From Symsagittifera roscoffensis (taxonomy: Eukaryota > Xenacoelomorpha > Acoela > Convolutidae): DNA of 64,000 nucleotides. This document shows positions 1 through 12,993 of the stretch, one piece after another. The DNA lies in NCBI RefSeq assembly GCF_963678635.1, contig NC_087065.1:71679345-71743344 (forward strand), given 5' to 3'. Within the stretch, counting starts at the first letter, position 1. Each line of letters opens with the position of its first letter. The position numbers and the translations under genes were made by a program. The notes below the pieces were generated by a model. It was not told where the DNA came from. It was given only the letters and a program-made list of their open reading frames with translations, and did no database searches.

Positions 1-25
1 GATACTGAACATTCATAGTTTTACG

Positions 26-1645
26 ATGTCGGTTGAACCTACAGAAATTCATGCTTCGAAGTTTTCGAGAAAGAACGACTCTTCAAATGCGCGACTTGTA
101 TGAATCAATTGGAAGGTCTCAACGCTGTCACATTTTTTGTGGAGGTTGTATTATGCCTGATTTGAGAAAAAGTCATGAAATTTTGGACAATAAATCAATG
201 ACCCCGACGATTTGCAAAACTCACAAAAACTTGTGTTCAATGTTTTGCGCAAATTGCGAGGAAATTTTGTGTGTAAGCTGTGTTTTGAAACATGCTAACC
301 ATAACATAACGTCAATCAAAGATCGAGCTTCTATTTGAGACCAAAAATATTCGATTTGATCGCAAATTTGAGTTCCTTTGAGGTATCAGTTCGCGTTACT
401 CGGGAAAAGCTAAATGAAAACAAGGAAATACGCACTAAAAGTTATGATAAATTGGTGCTAGATATATCATCATCAATGGATGCTCTAAAACAAAAAATCT
501 TGGATAGCATCAAATCAGAACACGAGAAAATAGTAAAATTGGAGGAGGAATTGACCAAAAATTACGAACTGTTGTTACAATGCCAAAACGATCTTCAAGA
601 GTTGTTATGTTGCTCAGATAGAATTATGGTAGAGCAGTTTAGGGATAAAGAAAATCAAGTTTCAGAGATAGAAATTAAAGAATTGGCTTGGGTTACGTCG
701 TTTTAACGGTATAGATTTGTCCGTGTCTAAACAGATGACCCCGTTGGTCGAAAAATTTTCTGACCATTTTTTCAGCAAAATTAAATTGCCAAATGTCGTG
801 TCTGTAAGTGAAAATTCTTTCGTGTACTCCAAAAATTGTCGCTCTTTGTATAGCGTAGAATATGAAAGTCATAATGTTACAGTCTACAAATGCAAGTTCA
901 AAGAGCACAAAGATGATGTCTCGATGTCGAAAAATGAATTGGCGACCTTTGAAAACGATGCATCGATTTACTGTTTTCAAGTATTTTTTCTCGTGCAACT
1001 AAATTCAAGTCCAATTATTCTAATCAAAATTAACAAAGTTTTGCGGCTGTTTGACGTACACTTAAACTGCTTCAGAAGTATGAAATCGAACCTTGAATTT
1101 CATCAAATTCCTTTATTTTTTGCATTCATAAGCACAGGCGATGTTGCTGAGTTTGTTTATTGGGACAAAATCAACAACGTTGTCAGACAAACTAACAAAG
1201 ATAGCGTCAAGCTTGAATGCGATTCCTTGCCTCAAATTGTGAGTTCTTGGCAAGACGATTCGTTTGTACACTTTGTAAACCAAAAAAACGACGTGGTAGA
1301 AATTGAAACCCATCCGTCCTACCCACTTTCGGATTCTGTCATCAAAGCCAGCGTTCATGGTGTTTGTAATATCAGCTGCATTTCACAGATCCACTCTACT
1401 ATTATAATCTGGTCGTTATCAACCAGTAGCTTGACTTTTATCCGCAGAATTGATTTCCGGTCTGGTTATTTTGTGACGTCTAAGGTACATTTTGGAAGTT
1501 GCTACAACAATTTTTCCGTGAAATTAAGTGACCGCAGTGTTTATTTGAGTTTCCTCGTTACGGCCAAAACGACAACGGAAATTAGATTTACAAAAATGTG
1601 TTCTTGAAAAAAACACCCGCGATACCACGACAGCATATCCAATGA
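26..1645 (+). pseudogene. Broken copy of the B-box/coiled-coil (TRIM-like) gene
   Basis: This is a near-identical copy of the intact gene at 15516-17156. Base-by-base comparison shows five length lesions: a 10-bp deletion near 48, a 1-bp loss in a T run near 132-138, a 1-bp loss near 332, a 2-bp loss near 684 and a 7-bp loss near 1570. The first three sum to 12 bases, so the original frame returns at about 335; the 2-bp and 7-bp deletions break it again. Like its sister it has no introns. Similarity begins at or before the window edge (position 1 pairs with 15490) and stops about 17 bases after the old stop codon (1662 versus 17172). The duplicated block therefore fits the gene closely. Which copy is parental cannot be told, but this one cannot encode the full protein. 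Confidence 0.9.
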
Positions 1646-3057
1646 GTGAAAATTAATATCGGTTAAATTAATCAATTTCAGGCAATGATTCAAAGTTTTC
1701 TAGTTGGTTGTTTTTTTTTCTTTTTAATTTTATTTTTGGCCTTTCCTTTCCTGTGTGATAGCTTGCAGCTTGCAATACTAGTTTTATGTGGTGTGTCTCA
1801 AGTGGTGTGAATATGGGGTTCGGAAGTCAAATTTTTAACAGCTTTTTATGAAACTTTTGACTTTTCTTGTAAACTACCCTCGCAAATCCGAGAAGGTTTC
1901 AGTCGAACGAGTCAGTTGCAAAAATTTATTCTTCAGAAGGGGCGGCTCTTAGTTTTTTTAAAGAATTTATCCTCGTTTTTTGACTCCTCATTTTTTGTGG
2001 AATGTCTCTGAGAAGATTCCAATTTCTCTAAAATGTACACTTCTCAATTATTTCAATAGAGAAATAACTAAGGATTTGAGCAAAGTCCAATATTTGACTT
2101 TACCCATTTCATCCCGTTTCAGTATAAGAAGTCGGAAAATGCAAAAAATGTCAAACAGATACCTCCTGCTTTAGCTGACCCATTACATTTTTTACCGAGG
2201 CATACGAAAATTTCAGTTCACCTAGTTTTCAACACTTTTTTCTTCTGTTTTTTTTTGTGTTTTATCGCAAGTGGTGAAAAGCTCTGCTTCGCCTCTGCAT
2301 AATTTTTTTTCCGACTCAACTTGTGTCTGCCTAAATATTTTTGGCTTTGTTTCCTCTTCATAAGTTTTGTTCCGTTGCTATTTAAGAGTCGATGAACTCT
2401 TACACGGGTCGCGATAACATTTTTTAGAAGTCTTAGAATGCTCTAAAAATTAAGATTTCAGGCGGCTACTTCTTGGATCGTTTAAAAGGCTGTAGATAAT
2501 AAGATAAGCCGTAGGATGAAAGGGATGAAAATATTGAGAAAAAGCAAAATGAAAAAAGACCCGCAACTGCTCTATGAACCTTGAAATTGATTCTTTGCAC
2601 TGGTGTCAGAACAGTTGTACTCAAAGGGATCATTTAACCTGATGAAAATGCTCTGCTGATATGCCTTAATTGCTTTTCCAACGGTAAAAGCAGTCAAGTA
2701 GTTAAAAATACCCCAAGCAAACTGAAAACATAAAAGAAAACTGAAAAAATAATCAAGAAAAATGAGAAACTTGGTCAATTGAGTTCAGTTGCAGAAGACC
2801 TCTAAGATTGTTGATTAAAACTTGGATTACTAAAAAATTTATCCCACATACTCAAACAAAAGCCAAAATTGGTTCAAAACTGGTTTCTCCGAACACCCCG
2901 TCCAATGCCAGATCGAAGGACTCGCAGTAATAGGATATTCTTGAACTAAGGACAAAGGCGGAAGAATAAACGTAATCACGACTGCAAAGAGATCCCAGTT
3001 TCTCAACATGAACTTAACATCAGACGTCAAAAATCCAGCGAATTCCAATGAAGAAGA

Positions 3058-3107
3058 ATCTATCATGCAACTATTATAGTACACTTTCTATCATGCAACT
3101 ATTATAG
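3058..3107. repeat. Short tandem repeat, 28-bp period, two copies
   Basis: The string CTATCATGCAACTATTATAG occurs twice about 28 bases apart. It overlaps nothing recognisable. Confidence 0.75.
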
Positions 3108-3776
3108 TAGCTATATCAAAGTAGGAAGCAAATTAATCATCAAATGCGCCAAGTGAAACAAGAACTTCGAGTAAACAAATATTTAATCCTAGTCCCTAGA
3201 CTATCGGTACTTTGAAACAAATCATTCTATTAAATTGTAAAAACAAACAGTCTGTCATGAACTACAATCCAAACAGCCTTCCCACCTCGCTCTCAAACGC
3301 TCTAATCAGTTTGTTTTTTAAGTTTTTGGCGCTGATTTTCTCAAATTCATGTTATTTATTTGACTTCTGTGCTGAAGATCTACAACACTTCAGATGTTGA
3401 AGTTCATGGACGAGATGAATGAAATTAGCGCTCACGTGAAACTTAAATTGTTGCAATTCATTTACATAGACTTCAAAAAGAATACGACACAGAACCTCAT
3501 GACTTAAATCTAAGTGAACGTCGAATATTTGATTTTGCAGATGTTTTCAATTCAAACCAAAATGAGAGCAAAATATGTATTTTATTCAGTAATGACTTCA
3601 AAAACCTTCTCTGAAAAGGACCTGAAAAATTACACGAATATAGTGTGTCAGACCGATTAAACTAAAGTTGTTCATGTCATCACTAACCAAGAGATGTACC
3701 ACATATTTAACTTATTAAAATACGTAATCAGTATAGTTTTAATAATCACTTGTACTTGTAATAAATGTATCAAGGA

Positions 3777-3799
3777 TAAAGAAAGAAAGAAAGAAAGAA
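3777..3799 (+). repeat. (AAAG)n microsatellite
   Basis: About five GAAA units follow an AATAAA at 3760-3765. A simple tail just after a polyadenylation-like signal is common at the 3' end of non-LTR retroposons. No reverse-transcriptase sequence is visible upstream, so that reading is only a suggestion. Confidence 0.7.
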
Positions 3800-4384
3800 T
3801 TTATTTCTCATTGTTTATGGTAAATATGCATAAAACGAGAATGTAAACACGAAGCACCAGAAACAATGAGGGGACAGTTAACAAACCCAATTGGGTAACA
3901 GAGCACTGCCCGTTTGATCAAATGAAGTACGAAACTTGAGATCTTCAATGAAAAGGAAAAATATATAAATCTGAAAACATAAAAGAAAATATTGGAGAAA
4001 AAAATACTAAGTTTGAAAAAACATAAAGCAGCAAGATCGTGGAAGAATGAAAAATAAAGATAATAATGAAGAATGAAAGACTGAAACTTGCCCTGCAAGA
4101 CATTTTTCAATTTTTTGATTGAAAATCTGAAGAAAATGAATCGTGCTACGAAAGCTTTAACTGCTACAGCAGCCGTGAAAACTCAAAGAATCTGTAAAAA
4201 CCAGCTTTGCTTAGACTCTTGAAACGCGAGGCGAATTAGTCACATATGGTTATTGTCGAAATTTATGATTGAATTATTGAGTTTATGAACATAAAAGGCC
4301 TTCCGAATCCATCATTTATGCTCAATTACCCTATTGATTGATAGGTTTCGACGAATGGTTTTATCTCCCGTGCCGGTCACAGCA

Positions 4385-4540
4385 AAACAACGCAAAATCA
4401 AGTACCACAAACAATCAGAATGGGTTGAGTGGTATATCAAATTAAAACACCTTCGGTCGTGGCTCCAGCGTTTTTTTTATTTTCAAAAAGTTGCCCAGTG
4501 TCGAGAAAAACTAGTTTATAATTTAAGTTGAATTTCAAGC
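4385..4540 (+). repeat. Dispersed repeat, copy 1 (pair with 7968-8125)
   Basis: Starts with an AACGCAAAATCAAGTACC-like string and continues through a CAGTGTCGAGAAA motif. The same order of motifs, diverged, appears at 7968-8125. It has an open frame of 65 codons here, but the second copy does not keep it, so it is treated as non-coding repeat. Confidence 0.6.
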
Positions 4541-4659
4541 AATCGAGTAACGTTCTTTTTATGAATGCTTACACTTTTTATAGGTATTTATGCTAAAAAA
4601 AATTAATTTTACTATAATGAAAACTAGTTTTGGAAGGTTCTTTTTGTGCCTTCTTGGCA

Positions 4660-5334
4660 GCCATCAAGGTTTTCTATTAAATTTGTTCAAAATTTTTTTA
4701 AAAAAAAATCTGTTTTCGTCATTTTTTAAGACAAATAACGATTATTTCAATTTACGAACTTTGTAAGTGCACGTGTAGTTCTGTTATCGCACCTCGAAGA
4801 ATAACAGCCTCACGCACAAAAACTACCAATTCATAAAAAAAAGAAATTTATATAAATTTATTATAAATTTATAATGTCGATCAAATTGAGTGTAATAATG
4901 CCAAGTAATTAATTAGCTGTTTTGTACAACTCACTATTTGTCTTATAAAAAGCCCTTGAATAACTGAACCTTTTTGCTTCTCTGATGAAGTTGAATTTAC
5001 GGGTTGTAGTAACTCATTTCGTTTTCAGGTAATTGTGATCTATCAAATAATAATTATATAGTGTTTATTGGTCTACTCGTATTTCAACAAATTGAAGTGT
5101 AAAAAAGTGTTCGTTTTTACAGGCAGGCGACAAAACTATTAATCATTGAGACTCTTATTGGACTAATAGGACTTTTAGGGTGTAGAAAGTCATACAATTA
5201 GTTCTCAGATTATAAACGAGTATAAGGAGTAGAAATTAAAATAAATTCTTGCAAGGTTGTCTGAAAAGTAACACTTTGAAAAATATGAAGGGTCATTCGC
5301 TCTATATGTAGCAGAATATGTTCCGACCATTTAT
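4660..5334. repeat. Tandem duplication unit 1 (lacks the H2A.Z exon)
   Basis: Positions 4662-4860 match 5343-5541 and positions 4874-5334 match 6326-6783, with only a few differences. Unit 1 therefore equals unit 2 minus about 785 bases (5542-6325), the part that carries the H2A.Z exon. The deletion junction is in the AT-rich stretch around 4850-4873. The join to unit 2 is marked by a repeated ATGTTCCGACCAT at 5317-5345. Confidence 0.9.
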
Positions 5335-5775
5335 GTTCCGACCATCAAGGTTTTCTATTAAATTTGTTCAAAAATTTTTTTAAAAAAATCTGTTTTCGTC
5401 ATTTTTTAAGACAAATAACGATTATTTCAATTTACGAACTTTGTAAGTGCACGTGTAGTTCTGTTATCGCACCTCGAAGAATAACAGCCTCACGCACAAA
5501 AACTACCAATTCATAAAAAAAAGAAATTTATATAAATTTATAAAAAAGAAAGTTTTTTTTTTTTATAAATGTGATCAGAACTTCATGCTACTTTACAGCA
5601 ATTGACTATCCTTGTTTTTATGTGGATTTGTTTTTGGCTAATATAACGATTGTTGGATGTTGTCCAGATAATTTGTTTTTGAAAATTTCAAATAGGGGAT
5701 GACTTTAACATACTGAGTACAATTGAATTAATGAGCATTATCGAACGAATTGAGTTATTTTGAGTTTGTGTTCAG

Positions 5776-5998
5776 CGCTGCTATCCTGGAATATCTGACA
5801 GCGGAGGTTTTGGAACTGGCAGGAAACGCTAGCAAAGATCTGCGAGTGAAACGTATTACACCCAGACATCTGCAGCTGGCCATTCGCGGAGACGAACAAC
5901 TGGATTCGCTCATTAAGGCGACCATCGCGGGCGGAGGTGTCATTCCTCACATTCACAAATCGCTCATAGGGAAGAAGGGATCCCAAGGAAAGATGTAA
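5776..5998 (+). CDS. H2A.Z: Histone H2A.Z, C-terminal exon (partial gene)
   Basis: The translation runs from [17 protein letters not shown] through [20 protein letters not shown] and [19 protein letters not shown] to a TAA at 5996. This covers the histone-fold helices after the first and the variant docking domain. [12 protein letters not shown] with a short GSQGKM tail marks the H2A.Z variant rather than canonical H2A. H2A.Z replaces H2A in nucleosomes at promoters and regulatory DNA. The match starts abruptly at 5776, just after TTTGTGTTCAG, a good 3' splice site, giving a codon split after two bases. Nothing like the N-terminal half of H2A.Z is visible upstream in the window, so the gene is either split by a long intron reaching beyond position 1 or is an orphan exon. 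The frame upstream of the acceptor has no ATG. The domain itself shows no damage. Confidence 0.85.
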
Positions 5999-6204
5999 AA
6001 AGTCTGTTGCTGGTAGTTGGACATGGTTTCTGAAAAAAAAGACTTTCTTTAGCAGTTGAGAAACTCAAGTCTTGCATCGTAACTTTTTGACATTTTGATA
6101 GTTTTCGTTTCTTTTATTCTCCTCATTTTGTTGCTAGTAGTTTGTCATAGTAGCTTTCGTGTCCTTTTCTTAAAGTTTTAACCCTTTCATTAATACCTTA
6201 ATCA

Positions 6205-6210
6205 AATAAA
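6205..6210 (+). promoter_or_regulatory. Polyadenylation signal after H2A.Z exon
   Basis: AATAAA about 207 bases after the stop codon, followed by a GTGTGTTTATTATTG stretch typical of a downstream GU-rich element. This suggests a polyadenylated replacement-type histone message rather than a stem-loop histone. Confidence 0.5.
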
Positions 6211-6783
6211 GTGTGTTTATTATTGCGAACCATTTATTAGCTGACTTAATTGGTGGTATGTTGCTGCTAGCAGTTTCTGAGTTCAGGTGAATATTTTTAT
6301 GCTGATATAAACATATTGATTTTAGATGTCGATCAAATTGAGTGTAATAATGCCAAGTAATTAATTAGCTGTTTTGTACAACTCACTATTTGTCTTATAA
6401 AAAGCCCTTGAATAACTGAATCTTTTTGCTTCTCTGATGAAGTTGAATTTACGGGTTGTAGTAACTCATTTCGTTTTCAGGTAATTGTGATCTATCAAAT
6501 AATAATTATATAGTGTTTATTGGTCTACTCGTATTTCAACAAATTGAAGTGTAAAAAAGTGTTCGTTTTTACAGGCAGGCGACAAAACTATTAATCATTG
6601 AGACTCTTATTGGACTAATAGGACTTTTAGGGTGTAGAAAGTCATACAATTAGTTCTCAGATTATAAACGAGTATAAGGAGTAGAAATTAAAATAAATTC
6701 TTGCAAGGTTGTCTGAAAAGTAACACTTTGAAAAATATGAAGGGTCATTCGCTCTATATGTAGCAGAATATGTTCCGACCATT

Positions 6784-9700
6784 TTTGTCATTGCCAAAAA
6801 AAGGACATTTTTTCAAAATGAATGTACCTGTATTTGATACATGCAGATTAGTAAGAGGTTTTGAAAATTGTTTTTTTTTATGTAGTTAAAAAGCAGACTA
6901 GAAGGGTTTTAATAAAATCTATCACTCGGCCCTTTCGGATGATTATTTGTGGCATCTGATTTTGCGTGGAAAACAGAAAAAAAAAGTAAATTTCACCTGA
7001 GTGCAAAGCTCCTACCCATTATCCAAGATCAGAACAAAGGATTAACGCCTAATAAACCAATATGAAAGTTCAGTGCGAGTGATTTTTAATGGTGCCAAGA
7101 AAATTAGACAATAAGCAAATTAGACGGATGCTACAAAAACGAAATTAGACGAAATGTTTTTTGTACAGATCTGGCATTTTAGACGAAAAAGCTATGAAAA
7201 GGAAAGGGCCATTAAAATTTTTTCTTTTTTCTTATGGGTGAAGTTTCACGAACACAAAAAGAACTGGAAATCTCAATACCTATCAAACAAATTAGTTTAA
7301 ATGAACATAAAATGTCAAATCCGAGTATTACAGGAGAGTTTTGAATTGAATAAATTGTGCATGATTGACTTGTACAATTTTTGGCCACCGAAAATTAACT
7401 GTTGTCTGAAAACAATTTTATTTTTCTCACACAATTTGACCGCAAACAATTTTAATCTCTCACTTTTTTTTATTTGCTCACAATTGCACTTTTGGTAAAT
7501 CGTCCTTTTTTCTTTTAATTACCTCCGTCTACTTTGCTTATTGTCTGATATCTCAACCCTTTTGTAATAACTGTATCCTGGCTATAACTAAATTCAAAGT
7601 CTTTTTTATACGACTTTTCATCAAGCCGCCTGGCTTGAAATATCGAAGGTAATGCACTTCAAATAAGAAACATTTAAAAAACGCGGTCATTTAAGGTCAA
7701 ATCGAATGACGTCATTTAGGTTCTAATTATCTAATACTTTGTGCACTTATTGTAGATTGGACCAAAAGGTACAGGTCATTCGGATTTTTATTTTCAAATT
7801 GGGTAAATGTTATGAAAAAAATAAATTGTCAAACTTTCGTTTGTATGCCAATTTAGCAATCATTTAGCATGATTGAAGTTAATCATTTCAAGTTATTTCT
7901 ATGATTTCGTCTAATTGATCCAACGTTTGATAATGGTGAGGAACTTTGTATTCCGTTGTTTTTTTTTGTTTCAACGCAAAATCAAGTACCCCAAATAATC
8001 GATGGAATGGATTGCTGATGAATCGTATTAAATCCTCCTTAGTCGCGATTCGAACAACATTTCAAAAATATGCAAAAAAATCTGTCCATTGTCGAGAAAT
8101 TTTTGTGTATTAGTCTTATTTCGAGCAAGTACAGCGAGCGAGAAGGATTTTACTTGCAAAATTAGACAAAAAAGTACCTAAGTCTAAGAGCTTGTTTATT
8201 TCACAGAAATCACGTTCTATTTCTGGACAGCATCTGCCTGGTACGCGAACAATTTTAACCAGAAAGTTTCTCCGACTAATTAGTCTGTCCAATATTGAGA
8301 TTTCGTCCTATTTTTATTTCGAAGTCTTGAAAGATTTACGAAAAACACTGGTTTGCAATATCTGAGTAGAGATTTTGACACCCTCAGTCAGGAGTGTTTT
8401 GATTGGGCCAAAGCTGAAAAAAATTGGGCCTATGATTAAATATGATAGCCGTTGGTTTGAAAGAAAATCTCAGTCATAATAACTTGAATTAGTGAGTATA
8501 GAAGCTTGAACTGAGCTCTTATATGATTTGATTCAGTAAAAAAATGTTGATAACTAGCCTCAATTCTTACAACAACAGCTACAAAATACGGCAGCTTAAC
8601 TAGTTATTTTTTTGTTTTTCAAAAATGAACTATAATTGCTTTTCATTGCTTTTCATATGTGAAAAGTTTTCATGCATTTCCGCCTGGAGTTTTTCGAACT
8701 GAGCTTTTTGGCTTGAAGTTAATCAGCTTGAAGTCCGGATTCCTGTTCTCCTAGATCTCATATATTTTATGCGCATTATGAAAGCGCTTTTATTGCTGCC
8801 GGGTAATTAAAAATGAAGCAGGTGGAAAATTATCAAGATATTCTCATTATGGAGGGACCGAATGCTGGAAAACTTCTAAATCGCTAGACATTCCTGTTGA
8901 TTAAATGAGTTTTGAACAACACCAAAGCCATTATTAGCAAAAAATGAATTATAGTAGCGCAGCAAAATTTGCTGCTTAATTCCTGTAGATATATATGAGT
9001 TTGTTTGTTTCATTTTTGTATTTTTTGAAAATTGGTTTCAAGTTTTTTTCCAATACCCGACTTCAATTTTGCAATATTTGAAAATTCAAGTGTCTGCTTA
9101 TTTTTAAAAATTTGTCTATGTTATTCTTAATGGCCTGTTTCTGTTTAATTTTTTTGAGATGTTTGCAATTTTTGTGAGAGATGTTTGAATCTTACGAAAA
9201 TTCTTTTTTGTACGTTTATTGTTTATATCGACGTGTATCAGGTCATCATTAATATAAAATTCGTTCAAAGTCAAAAATTTTATAACTATACAAGTTTGAT
9301 AAAATATGACTGTTTCTTGCTTCAAATGACTGAGAAGATTGGGAACGCGAATGATTTTCACTGTTATTTATGATTCTGTTGATGACTCAGATCTATGGTG
9401 GCCTGTCGGATGATCTGTTTCACTTACTCGGATTTCTCTTTAGTGCTTAGATTCATCGAGATAGAGGTGACTTGATGCCCAACTTCTTAGCTGCGTCTGA
9501 ACACAAACCAGTATTTGGTTTCGCTGAATCTTTCTTCGGAAACAGTATTTGGATCCATTTATGGATCCATTAAGGAGCAATAAAGGACATCGCAGAACTC
9601 ATTTGTTAAGCCATGAGTCAAGAACCACGCTATCAAAAGTTTTAACCCAAAAAAAATTTACTCCGAGAGATTTTGATAATTTTAATGCAAATTAGAGATC

Positions 9701-12700
9701 TATCCTGAACCAATTTGATGACTAACTTGTTAGATGCGTTTTCAACTAGTCTGTAATTCGACAAAAGAGGCTATAACAAATACAAACGCTTGCTTCTCGT
9801 TGAAAGTAAATTAAAGGTCATTTGAGATCTCACGGTAATGCTCTCGAAAAAAAAACACTAAAACGAAAGCAAATTTTAAGAGTGCATTAAAATTGTTTTC
9901 AAACAAGCGTTTTTTATTAAGTATAACCGTGTGATCTCAAAGAATTTTTGTCAATATTTTTTTTTCAAAATGGGGCAAGTGCTCCTATTTTAAAATTCTT
10001 TTCGCCAAAATAAATAATAACTAAAAAATCTAAAAAAAGTTTTAAGAAAACAGTTCAGGAATTATCTTTAAATCGTATTAGAGATCTCAAAATCTCACGG
10101 AGTGATTTTTTTTTTGGTTGAAAACATTTGATAACTTGGCTTCTAATCAATTCATATTTCTTAGATTCTCAGACACATTTCGTGGGTTAGATGTAATGAC
10201 TACGACTGGTACGGCAAAAATTTTCTGCTGATACTAATGCTTTGGGTAAAACTGGATATTCAGTTTTAGAAGAATTTTCATTTTGCACTCGCCTTTTTTA
10301 AGGTAACATTTATTGATAATCGTATTTTGTCTCATAATCAAATTACTCACTGTGAAACATCGTTTTCAAAATTTGACACAGATCTTTTGCTTGTAACATA
10401 TAATTCAAATCTTGGTTCCAGTTATCAAAAAAAATACAATGACATAGCGTTTTACTAAACAATTTTGGATATTTTTTACTAGCTTCATGCAAGACGAATT
10501 TGGGACGCGAATTTTTTCATGTTCTTGCCGACATTTCGTAACAATTTTAAGTAAACATGCTTCTACAAAACCACAAAAAAAAATGTTTTTTTTTTTCGCC
10601 ACAAAAAAAACTGTTCGAAACCTTGGTGGTCTAAAAACTTAGAGCAACTGATATTAAAAAACATACTCTGTCTAGTGAGTGCAAGAGAACAAAAATGAGA
10701 AAAACTTTCACATCCTTCAAAAGCTCTCGCAACCTTGTAAGTAGAAAAGTAAAAAATGCTCGCAAAGACTTTTGTAAATGACTCCTGAAAAAAATCGGAG
10801 CAACCCGAGAAAGAAGGGATAGAAAAAAGATTGAGAAGAAATTGCAGATTTTGTCACTCTGTTTTTGTACAACTACGAAATTAGTCTGGTCTTTTTACTT
10901 AACTAATTTTTATATTGCTTAGAAGCCAGCTTGGATTCAGTTAGTTTAAATTGGTCATTTGTAATAATTTGTGAGCCTACATCATACAGAATGTTTTCTT
11001 TAACCGCCTTGTTATATTAACAAAATTATGTTTTACTAAAAATCTGACCGGGAACAAACTTCTTTTAAAACTAAAAATTTTCCGTTTCACAACTTTTGTC
11101 GGATTTCTGTTTGTCTGTTTATGTTTTGTCGACTTAGTTATCACATAATATTTTTTGTGCTCTAAAAGGTTTTCCTTTGGAATGAACGTATTTCCAATTT
11201 TTTGCTGTAATGTGTAAATTTAGTGAATCTGATTTTTGATACTTCTTTTTTTGTTTAAAGCTTAATTATCCTCAATTATTGCGACTTATATTGCTTTATC
11301 ACGGGTGTAATTACGGAGGATGGTGGGTGCGAAAATTTAAAATTTCAGAAAAATTTCATTTTTTGGCTCAACAGGAGTTTAGCCACCGTTTTTTGGCTTA
11401 GTTGCCGCTCGATTTTTTAGAGATTTATATAAAACCGGCAAATGTGTATTTGGATGTGCTTTTCCTCAAATATTTCATCTATTCAGACCAAATTTTTCTA
11501 AAAACTTTGTACAATTTTTTTTTCTCCTTGGTACCTTGCAATGCTATGTTTATGCGGTGCCACAAGTTTGCAAAGCTCTGCTTCGCCTGTGTTAAGTTTT
11601 TGTGAACGGAGTTGATGATTTCGAAATTTAAAACCTCTAAAAAGTACTGGCTGTAGCAGAGGATTTGTGGGAGTCCCTTTGATTAGTTTTAAGGACAATG
11701 AATGTTGTTTACTATGACTTCGAATCTAAATTTCCGGTGTCTAATCCTCTGAGAGCGAAGCTTTTTAGGGGCAGAATACCTCAAAAAACTTTGAATACTG
11801 TTGAAGAATTTTAAAGCAAGATAAAAATGAGTCACACTCATTATTAATCTTGCTGAAGTGTTTGTCAAGCTTTGATAAAACAGTTTCGTGAACTCATTTT
11901 ACTTTAATGTTTTTTTGTTTGATAGTCTTGCTTGTTTTTTGTTTGCGACTGAATTTTGAAAAAAAATGAATAGTTTGATTAGCTTGCTACTTTTTCGAAA
12001 ATTGAATGTGAAAGTGACCTCAACTTGCATTGGTTTCTTTTGCTATTCTAAAGTGTGTTGCAACCGAGGCAATTTTCCTCCAAATATCTTTTCAAACTTT
12101 TTGTTTATATTTATTTTATTTTTTTTTCTATTTGTTTCTCAAAATTTTTTCTCAAAATTTTTTATGGGGGACAGTTTTTTTATATTTTTTTATTCGACAG
12201 GTGTTTGCAAGTTTTACTTCGAGGCTGTATTAACTTTTAATTGCCCTAATTGGTTCTTTTTTTAAAAAATTGAAACCTGTTCAAGGCAGATCAAAACAAT
12301 CATATGGAGTTTTTGGTCCTTCTTTTTTGGCCACGTTTGATTTTTTTCCGACTCAGCCCTGCTTTGCTTCTGAATAAAACTATCAGTTGATTGAACTGAA
12401 TTCAATTCAGACCTTTAGTGAGAAAAAGTACGCCGAATATTCATCCCACAAGAATAGTGCTAGACCCTCAAAAACCCAAGAAACACCAAGAGTCGATGGC
12501 TCAACACTTCAAAAAAAGGTATTGTATCTAAATTGAAAAAAAAAAAATTGGAGAAATGGTTTTAATTACAATATCGGTGGTTATTAATTTTTTTCCTCAT
12601 TATCTGTCTGAAATTGTTAAGTAGCAGTTTATTTGAGAATAAATGATAGAAAGTTTTTTAACTTTCGATTGAAATATCTATTTACCATAGCAAATGAAGA

Positions 12701-12858
12701 AAATCTGAATTGCGAGTTCTCGTACATCACCGTTTTTGAAAACTGGTCAACGTCTAAAAACGCAGTGGGTTCTTCTTAAGCATTGATTTAATAGTCTCTG
12801 CGAATTATTTTTGAGAAAGTTTTCGAAAACAGCTTTTTTGTAATTTTCAAAAAACAGG
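6784..12858. other. Long non-coding AT-rich region
   Basis: About 6 kb with many A and T runs and stop codons in all frames. Open stretches at 7301, 9116, 10405, 11402 and 11966 are short, low in complexity or rich in Phe/Lys, and match no known family. Around 7100-7160 the word AAATTAGAC recurs several times. Around 11550-11600 and 12340-12380 lie fragments of the GCTCTGCTTCGCC repeat also seen at 2280. Confidence 0.6.
7968..8125 (+). repeat. Dispersed repeat, copy 2 (pair with 4385-4540)
   Basis: Diverged copy containing CAACGCAAAATCAAGTACC and ATTGTCGAGAAA in the same order and orientation as copy 1. Confidence 0.55.
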
Positions 12859-12878
12859 CACACCCCTAGTCGATCAAG

Positions 12879-12993
12879 GGAGGTTATCTTGCAAGATCTT
12901 GCAAGAATCTTGCAAGATTCTTTTAAAGAGGATGCATCTCTTTAAAAGATCTTGCAAGATTCTTGCAAGATCTTGCAAGATAACCTCCTTTAA
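12879..12993. repeat. Near-perfect 115-bp palindrome
   Basis: Two arms of about 57 bases meet at ATGCAT (12932-12937). Each arm carries GGAGGTTATCTTGCAAG, further CTTGCAAGAT units and a TTTTAAAGAG segment. Only two single-base insertions break the symmetry. It could form a long hairpin or cruciform at the left end of the element. Confidence 0.85.

Larger units (their letters stand above)
1663..4384. other. Non-coding AT-rich stretch with dispersed-repeat fragments
   Basis: No convincing gene was found. The part around 1760-2420 carries words that recur elsewhere, notably CGCAAGTGG and GCTCTGCTTCGCCTCTG at 2267-2297 followed by TTTCCGACTCA. Related strings occur near 11556, 12346, 17640, 56470 and 57570, so this is probably a worn dispersed repeat. 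An open stretch at 3212-3400 has no recognisable domain. Confidence 0.6.
5341..6783. repeat. Tandem duplication unit 2 (contains the H2A.Z exon)
   Basis: This is the fuller copy of the tandem pair. Its left part (5343-5541) and right part (6326-6783) match unit 1 almost base for base. The middle holds the H2A.Z last exon and its 3' untranslated region. The high identity of the two units implies a recent duplication. Confidence 0.9.

Noticed and set aside
11966-12265. Phe-rich 99-codon frame that could be a membrane protein.
   Set aside because: It lies in T-runs, three frames are open at once, and there is no domain or duplicate. Low-complexity DNA explains it.
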